Shown in pieces: positions 17,179 through 26,769 of a stretch of DNA of 64,000 nucleotides. The notes beneath the pieces were generated by a model. That model searched no databases. It was not told the DNA's origin and saw only the letters and a list, made by a program, of their open reading frames with translations. The stretch comes from Chondrosia reniformis (lineage: Eukaryota; Porifera; Demospongiae; Chondrillida; Chondrillidae), in assembly GCA_947172415.1 (NCBI GenBank), contig OX359199.1:460001-524000 (forward strand), given 5' to 3'. The position numbers and the translations under genes were made by a program. The first letter of the stretch is position 1. Every line of letters starts with the position of its first letter.

Positions 17179-18889
17179 GATTCACGGAACTCCTTATCAA
17201 TTTAGTTGACTTGCATATATGAATTCTACGGCACATATATACTGCCAACAAGCCATAATACTGCATATATACATATATACGTATCTGTCAATTGAATTCT
17301 AGTTATAGCTATATAGCTATATAGTATGACGTTTCATGCAGGTCCAATTATAGGATTAAGATTTCACATATATAAGGCTGCTAATTTTAAATCCAATTTT
17401 ATGCAACTACATAATTAAGTGATTCTGACTGATTGGCTTTGTACTTTATCAATATTATATGCATAATGGTATGAGGTTATCAAAGCAGTTTAAGGGGTTC
17501 CCATGCAAGAGTCTAGGGGAGGGGCAAAATCAATCCTAGGGAGGGCAAATGCCCCCTGCCCCCACCCCTCTATATATAAGCAGCCTTGCTAGCTATTAAT
17601 CGATAATAATACATATACCATATCTTTTCCATACATCTATTGTAACAGTAATATAAGTATTAAATTTAGATTGGTCTTTTAAAGGATATAGCTTTGTGAG
17701 GTTCAACGTCCAACGAATGAGTCAAAGGCCTTATATATATATAGGTCTCAATGTTCAGTGTATATATCAAACTATATGATATATTGCTACGTATATGCAT
17801 GCCTTGACAACGGGCTGGCTAATGGCAATGAGATATCGATGCCTGTAGGCAACTAATTGATTCACATCCTGTTTGACTAGGGGTATATCCAGAATACAGA
17901 GCAACTGTTTTTCCAATTAAGGAAACCTACTATACCTATTATGTTATAAGGCCGGGCTTCCTGACACATATACAGTACATATATGCACTAGACATATATA
18001 CATGCAGCCAGATCCATATCAATCAAACAAATCAACTAATATAAGGGGTTTTCAAAGCTCTAGATCTGTGGTACAGTAAATATATAAGACCCTTGTGGTT
18101 AATTGAAGCCATGGTAAGCTGTCTATCATGTTCTAATAAATTGTTACACCATCTCAGGGAAATTTGTATATACGTATATATACAGTGACGTACATGTTAT
18201 TTTTAGATAACTATCAATGCAATATATATGATAAACGACATACATACGTACATTAATGTCAGTTATGCAATTATGTCACATGTACGCTCAATTATTATAT
18301 TGTTAAATAGAATGCAATTGTTATTAGAAATATAAATTTCCTAAATGTGTACTATATATATAAACATGCTATAAAGTATCAGGGTCAGGATGGCTTGCTC
18401 TGTGCACATGAAGCTTAAGACTGCATGATCATGAAAATCTAATACACCATGCATGCATTTTCCTACATGCTATGCTTATTCTGTAAAAAAGCCTATAAGG
18501 GGCCCGGGAAACTAAACTTAGAGAGAGCTTTGGATGAAGATACAGGAGTCTTTTCTTCTCTTCCTGCTTCTGCTCCACTGGGCCAGACAGCTGTTTCTGG
18601 GAATTCCACCCTTCATGATGATCATCAGTGACCCTGGGAATCTTCAAGTTTTGCATGCAGGAATTCGGCATTAACTGATTCTAAACCATAATTTTTATAC
18701 TATATATTTTACAGAAACCTGTCTTCATGAGATTAAAGATCACATGACTAAAACGTTATAATAAATTAAATTCATTATATTTAATGTATATGTTCACTAC
18801 TACAGCATTATAATTACAATAACAGCAAACAAAAATACTTGTGGTTACATTATATGGGAACCAATTATGAATGATTTCAGTGACGCATA
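17179..18889. other. Intergenic, AT-rich; one R1 repeat copy
   Basis: No gene recognised. Microsatellite-like TATATA/TACGTA tracts are frequent. The only structured element is the R1 repeat at 18449-18670. Confidence 0.6.
18449..18670 (+). repeat. Dispersed repeat family R1, copy 2
   Basis: Opposite orientation to copy 1. It matches through ATTTTCCTACATGCTATGC, GATGAAGATACAGGAGTC and the stretch around CAGCTGTTTCTGGGAATTCC. GCATGC occurs near both ends of this copy. Confidence 0.7.
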
Positions 18890-21213
18890 CTAAAACATAC
18901 TGATGTACCTATGTGCTACAATATGAAAGGCAGTTGAACCAAAAGTAGCAAAGATGTCTCCATGACCATTAATGGCAAGTCCTCTGCAGTAGCTGCCCGA
19001 GTCCATCTTCCATTCACTTACGGGACTAGGCTCCTGCAGGCCTTTGAAAACATAGAATTTGTGATCATGTTCTGTTGCAAGGATTACGTGGCCATCACCT
19101 GATACACAGATACGAGTGGGCTTATTCTGCATGTTCATCTGACACACAAAGTTGCCCTCCTCATCAAATGCTTGAATCCTTCTGTTCGCATAATCGCAGA
19201 CATAAAGCAGACCGTCTGGACCAAAACACATTCCCAGAGGTTTATTAAACTCTCCTCTACCACTTCCTTTATTGCCAAATTCAAACAGGAACTCCCCCTC
19301 AGCATTGTACACCGAAATACAATGCCTGCTGGATTCACTAATGTAGAGTTTACCTTTATTGGTAACAGCCAACACCCCGGGTTTGCCATTAAGGCTGATT
19401 GTAGCTTGCTTTTGGGCAGAACTTATTCCATATATTAGCACACTGTTACCAATGTAGTCTGAAATAGCCAGTTGATCTTTTTTGATAAAAGCCAGGCCAT
19501 ATATGGTTTGAACTTTCTTTCCAACACCATTCTTTACGTTTATTGTTTTTAAAAACTTCCTTTTACCATCAAACAGGCAAATGCAACCATTTGCTGCACA
19601 AGCTACAGCAATCATGCCATCCTTATTAACTGATAACGCTCGAAACTCTCTTGGCACTTCAGGATCTCCAAAGTGACTTTTAACTTTACAAACTTTCTCC
19701 CAGTCTCTCAACTATATATGTATAGGCAATGTAATTACATAAATAAGAGCCTTATATACTAGCTATATAGTGATGCACATTAAGGACACAAGCATAAGCT
19801 GGCCCAAAAAAGTTACAAAACACTCAAATGGAACTGCTATACAATTGGTTATGCTAATATTGACAAGTTAATGGGAAGATTACATCAAATATACCCAATA
19901 ATCATGCAGCATGTATATATATCATCATAGATTCAATGACTGAATAAATGCATGAGGTTTGACTGTATATAAGCTGTAGAGATGTCTCTTACCAGTCTGC
20001 TTGACTTGTGGACAGCAGTAAGTGATTTCAATGAGGGAGGGGGAGGAGAACCTCCTTCTTTAGTTGTATCCGATAGGAGCATACGTAGATGGCTGTTCTC
20101 CTCCATTAAATTGCTATTTTCCCTACTGACTCTATTAATGTCATTTAACAAGGAAGCATTGATTTCCATTTGACTTGCTTCTGCATGGCGAAGCAGAGAT
20201 AGCTGCGCATTCTGCTGGTTATAGGCTGCTTGAGACTCTTCTAAATTCTTTTGGAGAACTAGTTTCTGCCTAAATTCTGCAGTGTATTTGTCTTGAAGTT
20301 GCACTTTTTGGAGACATAGCTGGACGATTGGTGAAGGATCGGTTGATTCCAGGGTAGACTCCACCTTTCGCATTTCAGCTACAAGGAATTCACTGCTTGG
20401 ACGAGATTCTGGGTTGCCCTCCAGACAGGTACTGATGACCTGAAGAAACTGTTTCTTTTCTTTCTCATCAATTAGATTAATCAGATGCTGTCTTCGTTCT
20501 AATTCTGTTAGAGTGATCACTTTATCGCCCTCGTAGATTATTGGATGTGACGGGTTTGGCCATTCATGGGTCAATATAGTTGCAATACAGTTGCCAAAGG
20601 AGAACACATCCAACTTCTCAGTGTAGCGAGGAGGATCACTCAGAGCTTCTGGTGGCATAAATGCAAAAGTTCCTTTCACAGATGACTTGCGAGTCAGCTT
20701 TGACAAATTGATGGCTCGGGTCATGCCAAAGTCTGTCAGCTTGGTCTGAAATGTCCACTCATTCAACAAGATGTTGTTGGGACTCAAGTCATGATGGACT
20801 AGAGGTGGATTCTGAGAGTGAAGGTAGCACAGTCCTTGAGCTACCTGACAAAGGATGGACACCTTGTCTGGAAGGAGGAACTCCTCTCTACTGTACCCTT
20901 CCAGGTAGTGACGAAGAGAAGTGTCCATCTTCTCCATTATGCATATCGGTACGCGACTGTTGGGAGGATAGTAGATGCCAAGCAGCTGAACAATATTCGG
21001 ATGCTTAAAACTGGTCCAAATCTGACATTCCTTTTCAAAATCTTTCACCATTTTGTCCAGTTCGACTGGGGAGAGGGTACGAAGGAAGATGTCGTGCATT
21101 CTCTTAGCGGCGCATATGGTACTACACCATTCTACTTCGATAACTTCTCCGTAGGATCCGCTACCGAGTATCTTTCCAGTTGGGCGTATCTCTCTAATTA
21201 GTGTGGATGCCAT
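18890..21213 (-). CDS. Kinase / coiled-coil / NHL-repeat protein, copy 1 (2 exons)
   Basis: Exon 1 is 21213-19993 (donor CTG|GTAAGA) and exon 2 is 19711-18890 (acceptor TATATAG), giving 680 residues. Residues 1-~290 are a TKL-like protein kinase: glycine loop GSGSYG (17-22), Lys37, catalytic loop HHDLSPNN (140-147), DFG (161-163), PPE (187-189). The usual HRD is HHD, so this is a non-RD kinase. A Gln/Glu/Leu-rich coiled coil follows (~290-400). Exon 2 encodes an NHL beta-propeller (for example RDGLLYVCDYANRRIQ-like blades; observed GPDGLLYVCDYANRRIQAF). The start was chosen at MASTLI because no ATG lies upstream in frame. The kinase half is nearly identical in DNA to copy 2, while the propeller half is diverged. 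Role inferred: intracellular receptor or signalling kinase whose propeller or coiled coil senses a ligand or partner. Confidence 0.85.
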
Positions 21214-22419
21214 TTTTAGAATTACCACAAATAATTCTCCCTTCTCATGAAAGGGGGTATGTTATTATAAGTGCATAAGCTATACCGTACGTGCATACAC
21301 ATATATAGATATCGATAACACAGACAATAATCCTATTACAACTCAAGATGTATAAAATTAGACAATTTACAATTTACTACTTAATTTAAATGTGTACATA
21401 ACAATTTTCCCCATTATAGCAAGTCAATTGGCTGATCAGTTTATAGCAGTTGCCAAACTTAAAGGAAATGAATTAATATGATTCATTGATGTAGCTTCCT
21501 TTAATCTGTAGAGCAAAGAAAGAATGAATTTTTTGTATAAAGTATTAAAAGGTGAAGCTTTACTCTGTGAATGACATTATGCTTGTGTCTGTGATTCTAA
21601 ATTAATGAATGGCACTGCGATAAATAGGATTTCCTATATTCTAATTGTTTCGTCCACCATTTCAGCCTCAATCCAGATATGATCCCAGATATGTCGTCCA
21701 TCATCAAGATGCCGTTAGGCTCTGGCAGTCCAGCTAAGGGAGTTCTACCACACCCCTTTGGGTGTGCACAGTTCCTTCCACCTAGCCGATTCACACCATG
21801 GAGATTAGGAGGAACGACATACCCAAAATACATCCCTCGTTCATATCTATCTATTTATAACTACGCTTATCTAATATTCCACTAACAAATACCACCTCAC
21901 AATTTATGCACCCATCCATCTATATCTGCGATTATATGTACCATATCGAATATAATAATATAATAATATAATAATATAATCGAAAGTACCAAGAAGTCAT
22001 ATCATATATTATTCCATTTATTCCAAGCCATTTTACATCCCATTTGGCAATCAGCTGCTTGGTTTCTATTCCTGCAATTTTCATGCCTCCTGACTATGCC
22101 AACACCCCTGTCCTAATCCAAATAGATTTGCGTGTGATTAAGAAAAACTTCGGAGAGATTCAACAGACGACTCCTTAATGCATCATACATTTGTAAAGCT
22201 CTCAAATTCACCAGTTACTACGATGACGATTGTTCTCGTGCGCGCCTCTCTTCAAAATTCTTTTATTTCGACAGTTAGCATTTCGACAGCCATTTTATAT
22301 CTATTGCGAAAGTGTGAAAATCCCCTCAGCCGTATTAGGAATACATCACGTGCTCTCTTACGTCATAACACACCTCAAAACACGCAATTTTGAATTTTGA
22401 ATTTTGAATTTTATGACGT

Positions 22420-22450
22420 AATGCATCACGTGATGCATTGTTTATATAAA
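22420..22450 (+). promoter_or_regulatory. E-box palindrome plus TATA box
   Basis: AATGCATCACGTGATGCATT (22420-22439) is a 20-bp perfect palindrome around CACGTG. It is followed 3 bp later by TATATAAA (22443-22450). A second ATCACGTG lies at about 22346, with CRE-like TTACGTCA and TGACGTAA nearby. This is a convincing core promoter reading toward the GC-rich block at 22451 onward. Confidence 0.6.
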
Positions 22451-23110
22451 GGCGCGAGGTGTGAAAAATCTCAGTTTACCCCCAGTGGCTTACTTGACGC
22501 GTGAGATTGCTAAAGTTTCTGTGCCTGACGGTGGTCTTTCCTTATCCCGAGTAGTCCTGTTCGGAGCGCTAGACAAGTAGACCCAGGATTCCCCTCGGCT
22601 CCGCCAGCGAGCCGAGAATGCGGCCTGGTGTCACGTTGGATATGCAATCTGATCAGGAACTCAGTGGGAGGGTTGGTGCTTGGGATTGGTCCTCACTAGC
22701 TCTGGCTTCGGCTGGGGTCTGACGGCACGGAGATTGAGGTGATCACGTAACTATGTAAGTTGAAGTCGGTTGTCGACACCTGATTTGGGCAGTTGTTTCG
22801 CCAGTCCCCACTTCAAGGACGTCATCCGATCCTGAGGAGTTAAAGGTGTGGCAACGCACTGATTCTCATCGGGGCAGTTTGCGGTTCGGGAGGGTCGGAC
22901 TTGGCATAGGCTGAAAGTGAGGCTAACGCTGATCGATTCCTATGTCATGGCTAGTAACTCCATGAGTGCAGATTACTGCGCAGTTACAGCTTCTGTTACA
23001 CAATAGTTAGTGTCAACGCTGTGGGGTGGGGCACGATGTACTTTCACCTCCTCGTGGTGTGCCCTGGGACAGCTCTTCTTGAGTTGTGCTGAGAGAAGTA
23101 CATGACCAGT
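22451..23110 (+). ncRNA. GC-rich ORF-free block behind a TATA box; possible ncRNA gene A
   Basis: About 650 bp of clearly higher GC than its surroundings begin right after a TATA box, with no ORF of 60 codons on the plus strand. The 3' part can fold: GCTGT with ACAGC and GGGCAC with GTGCCC enclose CACCTCCTCGTGGTG (23045-23059), and ATGTACTT pairs with AAGTACAT (about 23035 and 23094). Another arm is CTCGGCT / AGCCGAG at 22594-22616. It does not match U1-U6, U3, 7SL, RNase P or rRNA as I recall them. Alternatives: a non-coding exon of an unseen gene, or a mobile-element leader. Confidence 0.35.
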
Positions 23111-23547
23111 TTGAAGATTTTTTCTCAAGTGAAGTCACTTTTTAAATTTTAATTGTATCCTTATATTTCATGCATGCGTTTTCATTCTGTAGCATATTGA
23201 GGGGCTGTTGTGTCTTGAGCCATTTTGAGAAATGCAGATTGCTTGTGTGTATGCAGATTGTTTTCATGAAGTTGTTTATTTGACAGCTAATAAGGTTAAT
23301 AGGGACTATTGACTTTTGAATGAGTTGTTGCTATATAGCCATTCACTGTTCCTTTTAAACTTAATTGCAGGAAGATTATTAATATTTATGCATACTTATA
23401 CATATAGTTTTATAAAAAGTACATTTTTTGTCACTTTCAAATTTTACCAATACACCAGCTGTATTGAATAATTGACAGTGCTGGACAAATGTAACTTTTC
23501 ACTCAGACAGTCAAGTGCAAGTAATGTTTGCATAATTTATAATTTCT

Positions 23548-25737
23548 TTAAAACATGTAAATGCAATTAGTTGAGTTAACAACATAGACATCGCCCTTAC
23601 TGTTTACGGTTAAATCAGAAATATATCTACATGTACTGTCAAACTTCCACTTGCATACGAACTGATACTGAGGGCTGTATACACACATTTTGCCTACATG
23701 TTCTTTGATTATCACATGATTATCAGGTGACACAGAGAGAAACCAAGGCTTCTTCTTTGTCATAAACTGATTGACATAGCTACCATCATCCTTGAACAGT
23801 TGAATTCTTTCATTGCCAGAGTCACACACATAAACTAATCCGTCTGGTCCAAACGCTACATCATTTGGACCATTAAACTGTCTGGGGTCTTTGCCATACG
23901 AGCCAAACTCAAATTGGAATCCACCATCCTCGTTGTAAACTGAAATGCAATGCCTGCTTCTTTCACTAATAAAAATCAGTCCGCTAGTACTGACTGCTAG
24001 GCCTCCTGGCCTGCCCTTCAGTTTAATAGTTCTAATATGTCTGCCACCGATGGCATATATCTGTACACTTTGACTCTGATAATCTGAGACCGCAATGTGA
24101 CCTGAAATAGTAAAAGCTATTCCACTTAAACCCTCTTCCCTTCCCTCTTGCAGTGTGTCCATCTCAATCAGTCTCTCTGATCCATTCCTGACTTGATCTT
24201 GCTCCTCATTCCTAACATGTACAGTTTGCACTTCGGTCGTCATAACAGATTTACCCTCTCTATCAAACAAACAAATACAGTTATTCTTGTAGTCAGACAC
24301 AGCAAGTATATCTTCTTTGCTAATTGCTACTGCAAAGAACTCTGCAGCATACACTTTCCCCACACTGCTATCCCTTATGGTCTGTTTGCATTGACCAATA
24401 CTCTTCCAATCTCTTATTCTTGATTGAGTTCCTAATCTACCAGAAACTGATGTTGCACAAAGATGAACATTTTCTTGTCTTAGCCTGGTTATGTCTCTGT
24501 TGAGTTGAGCAACATCATTATGCAGAATTTCCTGGGTAATTTTTTGGTTTGCTTCAGCCTCTCTAAACATTTCTGTATGCTGCTGATGCACTTCTTGCAA
24601 CAGCTCAGCATGTCGTTTGTGCTCTTCTTCTAACTGCTGTCTTAGATTTTCACATTCGTTATTAAGCATTTCATTGATCTCTCTTTGATTATAAGTAATG
24701 CTCCGCAGATCAACAATTTCAACTTTTTTCACTTCCACCTGTTGTTGTACTTCATCTAATTGTTTAGCATGCCGTTCTAATTGTTGCCAAAGTTGTGTGT
24801 TCTGCTCACGTTCAAGACCAAGTTGGGACATGGCTTGTTGAGCCTGAATGATTTTGGATGGTTCTGTACTTTGGAGAGTAGACTCAATCTGCTTCATTGC
24901 TGATACAAGTTCTGCACTACTTGGACGAATGGTTGCATCACCCTCCAAACACCTTCTAACGAGAGGAAGAAACAGATCCTTCTCTCTACTACTCATCTGA
25001 TCAATCTGGTGTTCTCTACGTTCTAATTCTGTCCTGACTAACAGTTTGCCATTATCATATGCAGTTGGATGTGATGGGTTTGGCCATTCATGGGTCAATG
25101 TAGTTATCATACAGTTGCCAAAGGAGAACACATCCAACTTCTCAGTGTAGCGAGGAGGTACCTGCAAAGCTTCTGGTGGCATAAATGCAAAAGTTCCCTT
25201 CACAGATGACTTGCGAGTCAGCTTTGACAGATTGATGGCTCGGGTCATGCCAAAGTCTGTCAACTTGGTCTGAAATGTCCACTCATTCAACAAGATGTTG
25301 TTGGGACTCAAGTCGTGATGGACTAGAGGTGGATTCTGAGAGTGAAGGTAGCACAGTCCTTGAGCTACCTGACAAAGGATGGACACCTTGTCTGGAAGGA
25401 GGAACTCCTCCCTACTGTGACCTTCCAGGTAGTGACGAAGAGAAGTGTCCATCTTCTCCATTATGCATATCGGTACGCGACTGTTGGTAGGATAGTAGAT
25501 GCCAAGCAGCTGAACAATATTCGGATGCTTAAAACTGGTCCAAATCTGACATTCCTTTTCAAAATCTTTCACCATTTTGTCAAGTTCGACTGGAGAGAGG
25601 GTACGAAGGAAGATGTCGTGCATTCTCTTAGCGGCGCATATGGTACTACACCATTCTACTTCGATAACTTCTCCGTACGATCCGCTGCCGAGTATCTTGC
25701 CAGTTGGACATATCCCTCTGATTAGTGTGGATGCCAT
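23548..25737 (-). CDS. Kinase / coiled-coil / NHL-repeat protein, copy 2 (single exon)
   Basis: One uninterrupted frame of 729 residues from MASTLIRGICPTG. The open frame continues upstream of this Met, but homology with copy 1 begins here. The kinase domain (1-~290) has GSGSYG, the Lys of AAKRMH, HHDLSPNN in place of HRD, DFG and PPE. A longer coiled coil than in copy 1 follows (~300-440; heptad-like QQLEEEHKRHAELLQEV). Then comes an NHL propeller (~450-729) with blades such as ISERSRHCISVYNEDGGF and GPDGLVYVCDSGNERIQLF. Unlike copy 1 there is no intron between coiled coil and propeller. It is a tandem paralogue 2.3 kb upstream in gene direction. The domain order recalls bacterial PknD (kinase then NHL) but without a membrane segment, so it is probably cytosolic. 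Confidence 0.88.
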   Translation of the reverse strand: MASTLIRGICPTGKILGSGSYGEVIEVEWCSTICAAKRMHDIFLRTLSPVELDKMVKDFEKECQIWTSFKHPNIVQLLGIYYPTNSRVPICIMEKMDTSLRHYLEGHSREEFLLPDKVSILCQVAQGLCYLHSQNPPLVHHDLSPNNILLNEWTFQTKLTDFGMTRAINLSKLTRKSSVKGTFAFMPPEALQVPPRYTEKLDVFSFGNCMITTLTHEWPNPSHPTAYDNGKLLVRTELERREHQIDQMSSREKDLFLPLVRRCLEGDATIRPSSAELVSAMKQIESTLQSTEPSKIIQAQQAMSQLGLEREQNTQLWQQLERHAKQLDEVQQQVEVKKVEIVDLRSITYNQREINEMLNNECENLRQQLEEEHKRHAELLQEVHQQHTEMFREAEANQKITQEILHNDVAQLNRDITRLRQENVHLCATSVSGRLGTQSRIRDWKSIGQCKQTIRDSSVGKVYAAEFFAVAISKEDILAVSDYKNNCICLFDREGKSVMTTEVQTVHVRNEEQDQVRNGSERLIEMDTLQEGREEGLSGIAFTISGHIAVSDYQSQSVQIYAIGGRHIRTIKLKGRPGGLAVSTSGLIFISERSRHCISVYNEDGGFQFEFGSYGKDPRQFNGPNDVAFGPDGLVYVCDSGNERIQLFKDDGSYVNQFMTKKKPWFLSVSPDNHVIIKEHVGKMCVYSPQYQFVCKWKFDSTCRYISDLTVNSKGDVYVVNSTNCIYMF

Positions 25738-26769
25738 TTTTAGAATTACCACAAATAATTTTCCCTTCTCACGAAGGAGAGTTACGTAGCTATCCCTATA
25801 GGTGCATACGCTATAACGTAATATAATAGATATTGATAATACAGGCAATTTTTACTCAATTAGACAATCTTTTTAATTCACTACTGTAGCTTGGCAACTG
25901 ACTATAACTGACCAGCCAATATATGGTCACTGAAAAATGTGGAAAATTGCTTAAAGGAAATGACATTGTGTATAGCAACACAGCCTCCCTCATAATAAAC
26001 AGGCACATTATTGCACTCTATATGAATATTACTACTCCAGGGCAATGGAAATATAATCTACTATGACATATGCCCTCATATGGAGGAATGCAGGATTATT
26101 ATAATAACAAACTACAAAATATTTCCCATTCAAGTGTATATGAACAATGTATCAGTGCATTTCATATATAATATTCTACAAGTAAAATCTACAATTACTA
26201 TATATCTTACAGATTTATATATCATGTATAATGAAGCACACTAGGAATGTATAGTTCTCTTAGACACTGAATAGTTAAGTATTGCACAATTCATTGATTT
26301 GTAGCTTCATTTAATCTGCAGAACAAAGAAAGAATGATTTATGAAAATGAGTTTCATATGCCATGTACAAACTGTAGATAACAAGTCACTGTAAACAGGC
26401 ATTTTATCAGTATAAAATAATATGGCATGAATATGTCACAAGCATAGAAATTGAATGGCTTCTTAATCTGATTACCCAATTTCCTTCCTCTATACATTGT
26501 GCTTTCTAGTAAAAATGACCCACTAATCTTGTTAAGTCATGTGATAGTCACGTGACAAAATGGCTGCTCTAATTACCTCCCCATTATTTTCATTTTCATA
26601 ATAATATCCATCAAGCCAGTTTTTTTAATCCTTTTTTCAATCAAGTCCACAATAAGATATAAAGATAATTAAGGGTGCATGTATAGTTAGTTCAACAGCA
26701 TGCTCAACTGATAAGTCAGTTTTAGGTACACTAAATTAATTTAGGATATAGGAGTGCAGAGTGTGAGTT
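25738..26769. other. Intergenic, AT-rich
   Basis: The first ~600 bp share patches with the region upstream of kinase-NHL copy 1. ATCCTTTTTTCAATC-type tracts and TATA-rich sequence follow. No gene or RNA recognised. Confidence 0.55.

Larger units (their letters stand above)
21214..23547. other. Interval between the two kinase-NHL genes
   Basis: 21214-21260 and 21480-21540 match the upstream region of copy 2 (25738-25770 and 26285-26345, phrase CAAAGAAAGAATGA), so the duplication included the promoter. 21597-21833 has an open minus-strand frame of 78 codons with no recognised family. 21945-21985 is an ATAAT microsatellite. 22340-23110 holds a promoter-like element and GC-rich block listed separately. 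23110-23547 is AT-rich with nothing recognised. Confidence 0.55.

Noticed and set aside
20751-21201. Plus-strand ORFs opposite the kinase domains (also 25275-25725)
   Set aside because: Antisense shadows of the conserved kinase coding region.
21597-21833. 78-codon minus-strand ORF between the kinase-NHL genes
   Set aside because: No recognisable family, no clear splice or promoter context; could be chance.
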